Positions 48,177 to 60,040 of a DNA stretch of 64,000 nt are shown here, in pieces. The position numbers were made by a program, and so were the translations under genes. The stretch comes from Cryptomeria japonica (lineage: Eukaryota; Streptophyta; Pinopsida; Cupressales; Cupressaceae). The stretch spans positions 140,536,747 to 140,600,746 of the forward strand of contig NC_081412.1 of assembly GCF_030272615.1 (NCBI RefSeq), given 5' to 3'. The notes under the pieces are model-generated. The model had not been told where the DNA came from. It was given only the letters and a program-made list of their open reading frames with translations, and did not search any database. The stretch's first letter is position 1. Each line of letters starts with the position of its first letter.

Positions 48177-51100
48177 ATGGCATCTAATTCTAAGTTTGTA
48201 GAGAGGTTGATAATCATTGTTGAGCCTGAGGAAGCTCTAAAGGAAGACCATATTATGTCTTATAATTCATTGTCGCAAGTCTTGAGTGGTGTTGTGGTCA
48301 AAGGTGACTTGTCCAACTATATAGATTGCAAGATAGAAGATTTAGGAACTCTACACATTTATACACAGTTGAAATCACTCTGTGATAAGAATGGAAAAAT
48401 CAAAACAAAATATGCTAGGGTTTTTGAAAAAGGTTTTCATAATGCCGCCTACTTTCTTGAATATTTTGAGGAAGAACACATCAGAATCATTTTGATTCAA
48501 GTCCACAGAGAAAACATGTATTTAGAAAGGACTCACACAATAACCAAGGAAGCTATTCAGGTTGTAACGGGTTATTTCTCAACCGGTGAAATTCCTATGC
48601 TAAGACAAATTTCAAAGGATATTGTTTTCAAATTAACCGGTTCTACATCTAATAAGCATGCTTTTTCTATCAACAATATTAGAGACCCTACAGTGAAACT
48701 AGCAGCAATGGTGATAGGCTACCGGGTATTTTACTCCAGTAGACTTAATAGTGTTCCATCTGTAGCAATTCATACAACACATAGAATGATTGTTGATAAT
48801 GCAGCTTATGATCTTTGTGAAGTCATAAGAGTGCAATTATTTCAAAACTTGCAATCCATTAAGAAGGACAACACTCAAAAGTTCAAATATGGTCATCTAT
48901 TAGCCGGGTTATTTTTCTATTTCCAAAACTTCCTACCGGGAATCAGAGAGATTGAATGGTCAAAAGAACTACCGGTCAATGCACAGATCAAGAACAACAT
49001 TAAGGCTGTGAAGAATACTTTTTCAACTGCCTTGAATAAGTATTTGAATGAATTCTAAAAAAATATGAGCCTGAGAATGAGATTACTTGAAGATGTGGTA
49101 AAACACTTTGCAAAAGACATAGTATTCATTGTTACCACTGACTTTTTCTTGATGCAAGCAATTGAGCCTAGAGAGGAAGAGATGGAAGATATGAGCTATG
49201 AGGTTAATCATTATTTACTAGTTGGCTATGCTAATACCCTATTAGCATCGCCTAAAGATAAACAACAGGCAAAATTGGACATTGTGGCAGTCCAAGTTGT
49301 ACCAACAGAAACTGGTACTGTACCTGTAGCTAATGTGAAAGGAAAGAAAAAGAAGTCCGATGAAATGTCTCCTATGAAAAAGACCACAAGGGTGACTCAG
49401 AGTGTCCTAACCAAAAAGGAATAAGCACCTAAAGTACATGTAAAGAAGGAGAGTGCACCAAAGAAGAGAAATCAGAAATTGATTTTGCAACTAGAGTCTA
49501 AGGGTACAGATTCTGAAGAAGAACTAAAGAAGGAAAAAACAACCGGCAAAACACCCAAGAAGGTAAAGGTAGTGCCGAAGGCAACTACACCTATTGATAT
49601 AGCTACCTACAAACCTGACATAGTTTTTGAGAGAACAATGAAGACACTAAGAAGAAATAGGTTTGACAATGTCAAAGAATATTTTGATTCTTTCACTGAA
49701 GATGAGCAGAAACAAGTCATTCAATAGGTAATAACTTATTTGGGTCATTACAATAGATTTCCACTTGACTTGGAAAAGGATATTTCAATCTCTTTGTCTA
49801 ATACTCTTTTAGATAAATGGGAGGAAGCTATTCAATTGGAAAAGAAAATTATTGATGAAATATTTGTACAATATTTTCCCCATTTATCATCGCATGGAAT
49901 TAGTGCTTTAGTTGAGAAATACAAAGTATATTTTGATTTTAAAATGAGAATATTGAAGCTTCTTAATGCAAAAAGGGTAGTTATTGATTTTGAGACACAT
50001 CAGCTAGCCTGTGTAATCAAAAAGAGGGAAGAAGTCGTCCACTCTAGCAATAAGGATAATACTACAAATGATGTTCCTCTACCGGAAATGGATGAAGAGG
50101 AGGTTGTTCAACCTGGCATAGTCTATCCAATCAAGAAGAAGGATGATTCCATTATTCTTGTTGATGAAGATGTTTAGAACATAGTGGACCTATCTGAAGA
50201 CAAAACTACACCAGATATGGATCCTCCTACAATTACTGAAGTATAGGTTACATTAGTTGATCAACTGGCTATTCAACTAAAAGTGGACAATGAATCGGCA
50301 ACAGAACAACTGGAGAAACCCCAATCTCCACTGATAATTGAAAATACTCAAAAGGAGTCTATTGAGAAAGTTGTCACTTAGTTACCTGAAGAGACAATAG
50401 AGAAAAATATAGAGAGAGCTATCATTAAGAGTGTACCTCCTGAACTGGCGAAGCAGAAACTACTTGAAGATGATGATGATGATGATGGTTCTTTAAGTAT
50501 TTTAGGACCCCTTGATATGAACACTTTGAGTGCGTTAGAAATATTGAAGATTGCTAATGTTATGCAATCTTGAGCACATAAGAAGAGACTGAAAGATCAA
50601 AGGATTGAAGTAGAGACAATCCAAAATGCAGGAGAAATTTTGTTTGGTTTACTACCGGAAATAGCTGTTATACATCTTCCTGCACCCATCGGAAAACTTG
50701 GTCAGTTAGTTGCAGATACATCTGATCAAATCAAGTCACTTGAAGATGCTGCTCAAATGTCTACTGAGAAGAGTCACAAGAAGAAATATGGAGATAAACT
50801 AGCAAAGAACATTGAAAGTGGCAAAATGGCTCTATCTCATAATGGAAGTCTATTGAGAAAAGCTATTGAATCTGGAGGAAAGTATCTTTCCTTTACTTCC
50901 AATGTTTCTTTCTTTTATTCTGACATTTCTAAGAGTCAAGTTGAAACTGAGCAAGAAATGAAAAGGATATGCAAGGCATATGTCCCACTCTAGGACTCCA
51001 TTCATGCCTTTAATCGATCTGTAGATGATTTGCATGACAGATTGAACAGGAATGATAATGACAAGGATAAGAGACTCCGTTCTCTAAAAGAGCTCAAGAG

Positions 51101-51323
51101 TCTATTCACATTATAGGTCGACATTCTTTAGAGAGACTACTCCAATGCATAAGCTATTCTTGCTACTCCTGAAACCTGCACACTGGACTCAATGGAATAA
51201 TTCCATTCCCAGCTGATGTCTACATCTGAGTATACTACTAACATATTGGTATCATGGGAAAATGCTTTATCACAGATGAAGCAGAACTTGAATGATATCT
51301 TTATGAGATTAGCCAATACATGA
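48177..51323 (+). pseudogene. ORF2 of N3, 1,049 codons in one frame, unknown function
   Basis: From MASNSKFVERL (48177) to the TGA at 51321 there is no net frame change, yet about a dozen in-frame stops occur (for example 49056, 49422, 49725, 50175, 50991), about half of them TAG. Domains as in N2: N-terminal region (DCKIEDLGTL, EEHIRIIL, HTITKEAIQVVTGY, MVIGYRVFYSSRLNSVPS, YGHLLAGLFFYFQ, FLMQAIEPRE, LLVGYANTLLASP); a basic linker (GKKKKSDEMSPMKK); a middle region (YKPDIVFERTMKTLRR to FVQYFPHLSS and FKMRILKLLN); an acidic linker with DDDDDD; and a helical C-terminal region (IKSLEDAAQMSTEKSHKKK). No known enzyme motif. Long frame preservation implies it was under selection while the family was active. 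Confidence 0.78.
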
Positions 51324-51600
51324 ACTCTTTTAAGTTGTTAATATATGTTGAACACTTTGATACAAATTTTCTATATATATGTATATATTTTACTTTTTCA
51401 TTTTGGCATTGTTTTCATAGGGGGAGTAATAATATGTATGTGTGTTTTTGAAAATTTTGTATTTATGCATGCATTAAGGGGGAGTATTGCACTAAGGGGG
51501 AGTATGAGTATATGTGTAAATTTGTTGTGTATGCACACTTAGCAGTATTGTATTACTCTAAAATTTTCTAAGTGTTACCATCAATGCCAAAGGGGGAGAT
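51324..51600 (+). promoter_or_regulatory. N3 3' stretch with repeated PPT-like tracts
   Basis: AGGGGGAGTA-type tracts occur near 51419, 51478 and 51496, and the true PPT CCAAAGGGGGAGAT is at 51587-51600 next to the LTR. CATCAATG (51579-51586) is complementary to 51643-51650 in the LTR. Confidence 0.8.
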
Positions 51601-52707
51601 TGTTGTCTTGATGATGATTGTAATGTATTCAACACTCGTCATCATTGATGAAACACTCTCTCACACACATATGATTACATTGACTACCGGTGTAACTTCA
51701 ATTGGTTTACATTGTCAATTGGTATATTTAAGGTTTATCTCTAACCAGTACTTTATGTCAACCGATATGTGCTTAAGAGACAACCTGTGGCTACGCTAAG
51801 TCGACATCAAAATGAAGATGAAGATGGAGATCAAGCGGAAGATTCTAGGACAACGATTCACATGTTTTGTTCCAATCAGTTTTGATTGTTCTAACCGGTA
51901 CCTAATTTTTTGATGAGTTACCAGCATCAACTTCTTGATGGTCATTTTTGTGATGAGTTATGATCACTTGTCTAGATACACTGCACCTAGGAAATTGTGT
52001 TTTGATTTCCTTAGGCCAACATAAGATTTGAATGTCTATATTAAGACATCTTAGTGAATCATTTGAAACTGATAGAGGAGGAGATTATGCGAATATTGAT
52101 ATGCATCAAGAGTGAAATCTTATGTTGAAGAGAGATAAATGTTAAGATGAAGAGTAGTGTTGAATGTACTTAGAAGGATCTGATCAAGCAAATATTGTGC
52201 TACTCAGAACAGGTCAAACCATTCTTGTTGTTTTCTAATCATTACAATAGAATCAAATCCCCTAACCAAGTAATCTCTAACAAGCTTCATTGTACAAATC
52301 CTCTAACAAGGTGATCCTTTAGTTTGGATTCTCAAATCCTCCAACGAGGTTACTCTAACATGGTAGTACTCTTAATAGGGTATATGCTTCTAATCAAGCT
52401 TAGGGATCTCTAACAGGATTCGTTCCTAGCAGAGCACTTTGTAGACCTTAATCGGTCAGTTATCTATTACTGCAGATAGTTAACTTGTGAGTTCCATCTC
52501 ACCATGGTTTTTACCTATTTGGGTTTTCCATGTATAAACACTTGTGTTATGGTGGATTCTTTACTTTTTGTGGATGTTATATCATTTTGGATAGCATATA
52601 TTTTGTTTAAATGCTTAGTTAAGTTCACCTACTAGTTAGTGTTTGAAGTAGTGTTTTATTTGGTATCACTGATTCACCCCCCCTCTCAGTGCTTTTCAAG
52701 TCCATCA
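51601..52707 (+). repeat. 3' LTR of N3
   Basis: 1107 bp, partner of 45273-46388, about eight differences in the first 112 bases compared by eye. Confidence 0.92.
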
Positions 52708-52712
52708 GAGAG

Positions 52713-52961
52713 ATATTGATGTGAAAAAGAAAAGTAAAGGGGAGATATATTGATAGGGGGAGATATATATATATATATAATTCAGAGCTTTACAAAGATA
52801 TCATTCATAGGGGGAGTTTGGTCTTTATTTTAGAACTTCATTGCTATATCTTTGAGTGGGAGATTGTTGGTTGTCTTCCATTGGGAGAGACTTGTTTGGC
52901 ATTTCCTTGTACTTAGATGTTTTTCACATCTAGTGTTGCCATCAATGCCAAAGGGGGAGAT
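52713..52961 (+). promoter_or_regulatory. K2 3' stretch, right part, with PPT
   Basis: PPT-like GGGGGAG tracts near 52757 and 52811. The true PPT CCAAAGGGGGAGAT (52948-52961) follows GTTGCCATCAATG (52935-52947), which is complementary apart from an inner mismatch to 53009-53020 in the LTR. Confidence 0.8.
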
Positions 52962-54180
52962 TGTTGGCTATTTGGTTGAATTGATTATGTGTTGCATTGA
53001 TGTTTTGTCATTGATGCCAAGACTAGTTGTTTGGATGCTTTACTGACACCCTTATGGTCCCGGTAGGATGAGTGGTTTTCTGGTTGGTTTGGATAGGGTA
53101 TGATCTAGTAGGCTCTGATATGAATTGGTTATGGAATTGGCTTATTCATGATACTAATGTTCATATTTAGAAAGTTGGTTTTGGTCTAGTGATCAGATGC
53201 TATCCTATTTTCTTAGAAGCATGGCTTCTGGTTCCGACGAGGGTTTCACTGGTAGAGATTTTGATGAAGATCTTTGATGAATTGCATAAGTGGTGTTGGT
53301 ATAACTTTTGGTGGAGTTTTAGGATGTTGTTGGTGATCATGTTCGAGACTTGGTGGATGCAGATCATTGTTGTAGCGTGTGGACCTATACTGCGTCCCAA
53401 TTGATCTAAGTTATGGACCGACTTTAATGTAACATGTGGATTGGACCTCTTGATCTATTCTGGGATTTCTTATGTGTTGGATATTATTTGTTTGGTCTAA
53501 GGCCGACATGTTTTGTAATTATGTAATTGGTTTATTGTTTGGTGGTCGACTTGATTGTTTATGGTCGAGGGTTTGTATATATAGATGTAAGATCTCATTG
53601 TAGATCATGTGAGTAGAAATTATGGTTTTGGAAAGGGTTGTAATGTGTGAATAATTTAATATAATTCAGGTAGAGGATTTGGTTGATCATTCGAGATCAA
53701 ATTGCATTCATGTAAGAGGATTTAGTCCTCTAGTATTGAGCTTAATCAAAACTGTACTCAAGCATAGGAGATGCTATCTTTTGCAGTTCAACACTTCTCT
53801 GGATTGTAGTCTAGCTTTCTATGTAGTGAGTGAGGCTCCTTTTGTGATGAGAAGTATGCTCTATGATATTGGCCTTCCTGCAAGTGCAGGCCCCTCAATT
53901 GTAATTCACATACTTACTGCAGATGTATTATCTAACTGTGGGTAGGCTTCCCACTGTGGTTTTTCTATTTACCAGGTTTCTACATATAAATATTGGTGTC
54001 ATGTGGATGGTATTTATTCTATGATTATTTTTTATGATTAATTGGTTAAACTGCTATTCTAGTATTTGGTTTAAGAATTCTGGTATTAAAGATTTAATTG
54101 CTAATGGTTCCAGTGATCTATGACAACTGATTCACACCCCCCCCTCTCAGTTGTCTTCCAGTTATTTGAACTGTCTAACA
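52962..54180 (+). repeat. 3' LTR of K2
   Basis: 1219 bp, partner of 28265-29480. C-loop hairpin GACAACTGA (54122-54130) / TCAGTTGTC (54147-54155) is intact, as is CTGGA-TTGTAG-TCTAG (53809-53824). Confidence 0.92.
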
Positions 54181-54185
54181 TGTTG

Positions 54186-56258
54186 GACCAACCTAACACT
54201 TTAGAAAATAATTCTCAACTTAAACTAATGATTTGTAGAGGGAAGGAGAAAAGGAAACGCATAAATTAAATGAGGTGATGCACAAAGATAAGAGTTTTTT
54301 TTTGGCTATAATTGCACATAACACTAATGAAATTTTATTAAAATATACGCACATCTCTATTCTTATTAGCCTCCTAAGACACATATGAAGGTCAAAACTT
54401 AATGAAATGTTGAAAGGAACAAGAAGAATTCACAAAAAACACCTATAAGAATGATTTACACAACATACAATCTAGAAACAAAGAAATATGCATTCAAACA
54501 AGAAGGTGAGATATTGCATACAAAATGCTTGAACCATATATGAGGTAAGAAGATAAGCTTTATTAATACAGAGGAAAGGAAAAATTTATAGTTACAGAAC
54601 ATGAATTCTATAAGATAAAAGGGGGAGAACCCTGAAAATATATTATATAATTGCCTTTATAGATCAAGCATAATTCAGATGTGTACATGAAGTTAAAACC
54701 CTAACCCAACTAAGGTTGGTAGGCATGAAATATTAGGAGGAAAATCATCTCAAGATATAATCTTTGATGTGGAAGAAATGTCTCTAGAGGAAAATATGGC
54801 CTCCAATAAATATGACTGTAGCTGATGAGGAGGGTCCCATGAAATTAGGGTATCTCTAAGGTAGATGTGGTGTCTGATTGTCATTTGTTAGAGAAAAAAA
54901 ATCTGCAACCATAAAGTAGCATAGTAGGTCCTTGGAAATGCATGTGTAGGGACAAAGGGAATTTATTACATCACTTCTATTTGAAGATTTCACTAGGTGG
55001 CCTTTGGAGGTAGCTGGCACATAAATTTTATCCTCACTGCCTAATTTCTCATCATAGTCATCATAGTTGAATGGTGGCCATTGGTTTGAACGTTGAATTT
55101 CAATGTAGAGTGTAGCACAAAGATGAATGATCAATATTTGTTGGTCACTCTCACATAATGGGCCTTTAAAATGTGACCATTGATATTGGACCTTTACGCG
55201 TGATTGGGTGGTGGCGATCAAAAGATTTGATTTTGAAAATTAAAATAGTCTCACTTGATATCAGCCCTAGTTGGAAATGTGTCATAATATCATTGTGTGG
55301 GGAGTATGACTAGGACGTGACAACTCTGGTAGCATGAGAGTGCACTCCAATAAGACTGAAGTAAAGTTATTTGACGTTCTTATCTAGCAATAGGTCCATC
55401 CTCAATCCAATAGTTTGTGTTGCCTTGAGGCCCTAACAATCCTGACACAAAGTTGGGTCATGGGAGAATACTAGTCATTGATCCTCCTTAACACAGGCTA
55501 AGAAAATATCACTAGGTATATGACACATGGTTAAAGAAGTTGACCTCCCTACAACCCTACAACCACAAATAGTTAGTGAAACTAATTGCCATAGGGGTGT
55601 GGGGAAATACAAACAAGTTGCCCAAATAATGCCCTACATACCCAAAACCACTAGATACTAGGGAAGTCAATTATCTTTGGGGTGTGAGGCAAAAAATATT
55701 GGGGACTTGGTTGAGAATTGGTCATAGGGGGCCAAGGCCACTATGAAATAAAGGCTTCCCCATGTGCATGCCAGAGCCAAAGGGACAAAGGAAAATCCCT
55801 TGCAGGGACATGGGGGCACTTAAGATTAAAATAAATGATGTAGCTAGTTAAGAGGTGGAGTGGGGCTAGTGGGTGAATAGTGTAAAGGGCCTTCAATCCA
55901 TCACCTAATTGGTTAGTGATCAACCACACCAAATCAAATGAAATAAAATAATTTAGGCTTGTCTAAGGAAAAACACATATATTTTTGGTAAACACAAATA
56001 CACAACATCATGAAAAACAAAAATATTGTCAGTTAAAGGGGAAAATACACATTTTTGGTAAAAATTAAAAAACACATGTATTTTTTATTAAAGAAAAAAC
56101 ACATGACAATATAACATAGGCCAAAATAGAAAGCTAAGGGTTTATGGTTTAAGGCTTTCAACAACTCAGACTTAGTCTTCTACAAGGGGTAAACCTATTT
56201 AGATATTCTTATATCACTTATCAATGATAGGTGTACATGTGGGCTTGAAATGTCAACA
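54186..56258. repeat. Dispersed repeat, copy 2 (R1b)
   Basis: From about 54300 it matches 1-1895 in the same orientation. It ends AAATGTCAACA at 56258, directly before the pyrimidine-rich tract. No gene supported; the minus-strand frames 54856-55221 and 55741-55932 are short and domain-free. Confidence 0.7.
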
Positions 56259-58140
56259 CTCACCTCTCTCTCCTCCTCTAGGTATCTCACCTCTCTATAT
56301 GTCACATCTCTAGTTCTCTCTTTCCACTTCTTCTCCCCCTCTCTAGGACATCCCCTAACATCCTCTCTCCCACTCTATCTCTCACCCCGCTCAACTTCCA
56401 TATCTCTCTCCCCCCTCCCTCCTTAAATCCCCATATCAGTTCTCTCCCCCTCTAGTTCTCTCATATCTCTTCACCTTTATCTCCTCTTCCCCTAGATCTC
56501 TCACTCCCTCCATGTATACCTCTCCCTCCATCTCATCTTACTCCTCTCTTTCTCTTTATTAGTTTTCATTTAGTATTCTCCCTCCCTCCCCTCTCTAGGT
56601 CTCTTCCTCCTTTTCTTCCTCTCTCCCTCTCTATCTACCTCTTCCTCCTTTCCCCCATCTGTCTCTCCCTCTTGAGGGACTCTCTTATTGTCTCTCTACT
56701 CTATAGGTTGTCACCTCTCCCTCCCATCCTCCCTCTCCCCTCAATAGGTTTCTTTTTCCCTCGCTCTCCATCTCTTTACCTCTCCATCACTATCTCATTA
56801 TCAACCTCTCTCTATCCCTCGCAATCTATCTCACTCATATCCTCCCATCTATGTAGAGGATATATAGGGTGTATATTATTGGGTTTGGGGTATTGCGTAT
56901 ATGAAATTAGTATAGGGTTTAGGTTAAAATATTGATAGTACAATGTTCGGGGTATATAGGGTTGAGGGTATTCCCTTTCTTGATACTTTCCTCTATTTTG
57001 TCCTCCTCCCTCTCTCTTATTCTTTCTCCCACTCTCTTGTTATTTCTCACTCTCTTATTCTCTCTCTTCATTATCATGACACTCACCTCTTTGTCCAACC
57101 CTTTCTCTCCCCTCTCTACATTTCTCTCTCCCTTCCTCTCCACCTCTCTACCTCTTCATCCATGTTTCATTACACACCTCTCTCTATCCCCCTCTATCTA
57201 TGTCACCCCTCTCTCTCACCATCTAAGATTCTTACATCTATTTCTTCCTCTAGCTCTCTCAACTCTATATTTGTCCCTTCTCTATTTCTGTCCCTCCTAC
57301 CTTACCCCTCTCCCTTTATGAAAGTTATCCCATCTCTAGGTCTCTCCGTACTTTACTCTCTATTTGTCCCTTCTCTAGTTCTCTCCCTCCTACCTTACCC
57401 CTCTCCCTTTATGAACTCTCCCATATCTAGGTCTCTCCCTACTTTTCCTCATCTCTCCCTCTCTATCTTCCCATCCCTCCTTACCCCCACATATATCCTT
57501 TCCTTTGTCCCTCTCTTATTTTATCTCTCCCCTCTCTCTCTTCATTCTCTCTAGAAATACCTCTCTCCCACCCACTCTCTCTAGCTATCTAGGTCTCTTC
57601 ATCATTGGCTATTTACCTTATTACCTCCCTCCCTATATCATTACCCACCTCTCTCCCCCTCTATCTCTCTCACCTCTATCTCTCCCCTTGGTCTCTCACC
57701 TCTCTTATTATCTCTCTCCCCTCTCTCTTTCTTCTCTCCATTACTATCTCTCCCTTTCAACCTCTTTCCCTTTTCCTCTCTAGTTCTCTCCATATCCCCC
57801 TCTTTACCTCTCTACCTTTTCCTCCCCATATCATTACCCTACTCTTTCCCCCTCTATCTCTTTCACCTTGATCTCTCCCCTAGGTCTCTCACCTCTATAT
57901 ATCACTACTTTCTCTAGTTATTTCCCTTCCTATCCACCTCTCTTCCTCCCTCCTTACCCCTCTTTCTCTCTTTGTGAACTTATCTCTCATTTTGTTTTCT
58001 CTCTTCCTCATCTCTCTACCTCTCCCCTTTCTAGATCCTAAAGTCACTCCTTGTCTACCTCTCCCTCCCTTCTTAGCCCTCTCCTCTTCATTCTTCTCTC
58101 TCTTCTCTCTTCCTCCTTACCCCAATATCTATCCCTATCC

Positions 58141-58223
<83 letters not shown>

Positions 58224-58640
58224 TCCTTCTCTCTCCACCTCTCTAGGTCTCTCCCTCTTTACCTCTCTATCTCTACCTCTACCTCCCCATCTCATTTCCC
58301 ACCTCTCTCTCCCCCTCTATCTCTCTCACCTCTATCTCTCCTCCCTATATCTCTCTCCTCTCTAGTACTTGGCTCCCTCTCCAAATTTATTCCTCCCTCA
58401 TTATCCCTCTTTCTCTCTTTGTGAACTTCTCTTTCTCATTTTAATCTCTCCCTAACCATTCTACTTATCCCCTCTCTACGTATATTAGTCACTCACTCTC
58501 CACCCCTCCTTATCCCTCTCCTTCTCTCCATTCTTCTCTCTCCTCTTCTATGTCCCTCCTTATCTCCATATCTATAACTACATCTCTCTCTCTCTCTCTC
58601 TTTTATTTTGTCTCCCTCTCTTCTCCTTTATTATCAAGTT
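56259..58640. repeat. 2.4-kb pyrimidine-rich low-complexity tract
   Basis: The plus strand is mostly C and T, with recurring CTCTCTAGGTCTCTCCCT-like phrases, and includes a pure (CT)n run of about 37 units (58145-58219). One block, about 56845-56985, is ordinary AT-rich sequence. The many long S/L/P-rich frames here come from base composition and are not genes. Confidence 0.9.
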
Positions 58641-60040
58641 AGAAAATGTTCTTGTTTATCTTTGAATTGAGGACTAGTTTGTCTTCTATGGAGGATATTT
58701 CCATTGATCTATTTTCTTCTCTACTCTTTTTATTTTGTTGGGAAAAAAACTTCTGCACCATAAAGGCTAGTTTATCAACAGTTGTGAAAAACGTATCTAT
58801 TCCTTTTGCTTCTTAGCCATCCTTATCTCTTCAGGGACATAGCTCTCCACCAAAGATTTCTTTTTCTCCTACCTTATATATTTGATTTCTCTATCACTAG
58901 GAAGAATAAATCACAATAAACCCTAAAGTTGGAAAGAGCACATATCTCATACCATTGTAATAACCCTTATTAATTATTTAAGTCATATTTACAAACCCTT
59001 TTATTCTTTACTTCAGATTTGAAAAAAATAATGAAATGAGAAAATTGGGTAAACTACAAATTTCATCAAATCACAAAAAAAAAAAATATTATTGAAATAA
59101 TAGCTCCATAATGTCTTACAACAAAAAAATATCTAGCAACATATGCTATTATACAATGTTCACCACCAAAGCTTGTAGGAAGTAGCTACAAACTATTACA
59201 AAAATCTATAACTACAAAGCATGAAATGCAAATTCAACCTCTAAGTGAGATTTCTCATAAAAAACCTTGGACCTATGACCCTTAAGTCTCTAACCTCCCT
59301 TTTTTATCATCCCTAAAGATCAATTCTTCTTTAGTTTATCAACCTCTGAAGAAAAACAACATCAACTTGTTTGAATAATGAAAAATGAATGAATGTTGCC
59401 AAATTCAACCAACTAAATAGAAACTTGTTCAAATTCAAAATTGGGTTTCCGAATCCAATTCTTAGGTTGGAAAGATGTTTAAAAATAATTTAGGAACATT
59501 CACTTGCCATTTTTCAACAACCTTCCAACATTCTATTTCAAATTGCCAATTGTATCTCTTAAATTGACAACTTCCACTTTTAGATTGTAGGATTAAGTTG
59601 CTAATTCAAAACTCACAACATCTTTTGGATTTTAGGAATATTTCATATAAAATCTATTAATTGCCTTTAATTTTGACTTAACTAATTTATTTTGACAATT
59701 AGACTTTCCTAGTTTATTTCTAGGACATGCATTACTATTAATAGATAATTAGACTTATTATAAATAGTAAGTGCTAAAAATTGAAAGGGGACATGACATA
59801 TCTTCCCTAGCTACCTTACAATGAATGCATTTTGGTTTTGACAAATTTTTACTATTCTGAGATATCAGGTATCCATGGTCATTCAACAACCTTTCATACA
59901 AAGATTATTTTCTCTAAAATTTTGGGAAAATATCATGATATCATTAGACAAACATGTCTAGAGAATAAGATGTCACCATTAACTATTATGCTAAAGACTT
60001 CAACATCTTATGCTTTATAGGGGCTTGTAAATTTTGTAAT
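58641..60040. other. Unassigned AT-rich sequence
   Basis: Short frames only (for example 59832-60020, 62 codons). No LTR, PBS, PPT, RNA gene or domain recognised. Confidence 0.4.

Larger units (their letters stand above)
45273..52707 (+). mobile_element. N3: pol-less LTR retrotransposon inside K2
   Basis: Perfect TSD gagag (45268-45272 and 52708-52712), LTRs 45273-46388 and 51601-52707, PBS, two long frames (ORF1, ORF2), PPT. 7435 bp and no pol domain. It sits 22 bp from K3, in the 3' part of K2 just after a PPT-like CAAAGGGGGAGAG. Confidence 0.92.
28265..54180 (+). mobile_element. K2: Ty1/copia retrotransposon hosting K3 and N3
   Basis: LTRs 28265-29480 and 52962-54180 are flanked by a perfect TSD tgttg (28260-28264 and 54181-54185). 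The internal region starts with a PBS, has gag-pol to 33760, and resumes after the nested insertions: K3 (33916-45250), a 22-bp piece of K2 (45251-45272, of which the first five bases repeat K3's TSD), then N3 (45273-52707). Removing both inserts and their duplications leaves about 7.1 kb, a normal Copia size. Confidence 0.9.

Noticed and set aside
48177-51323. Programmed stop readthrough or a variant genetic code
   Set aside because: Stops of all three types also interrupt ORF1 and Copia genes here, and N2 lacks most of the same stops; random decay explains it.
54181-56258. Reading TGTTGGACC...GTCAACA as an LTR of its own
   Set aside because: The leading tgttg is the right TSD of K2, and no matching TSD, PBS or PPT was found at 56258.
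56905-56930. Telomere-like TAGGGTTTAGG
   Set aside because: Less than two repeat units; chance occurrence in AT-rich sequence.
56672-58365. Several overlapping S/L/P-rich and R/E-rich frames
   Set aside because: They arise from the CT/GA low-complexity tract; no domains, no start context.
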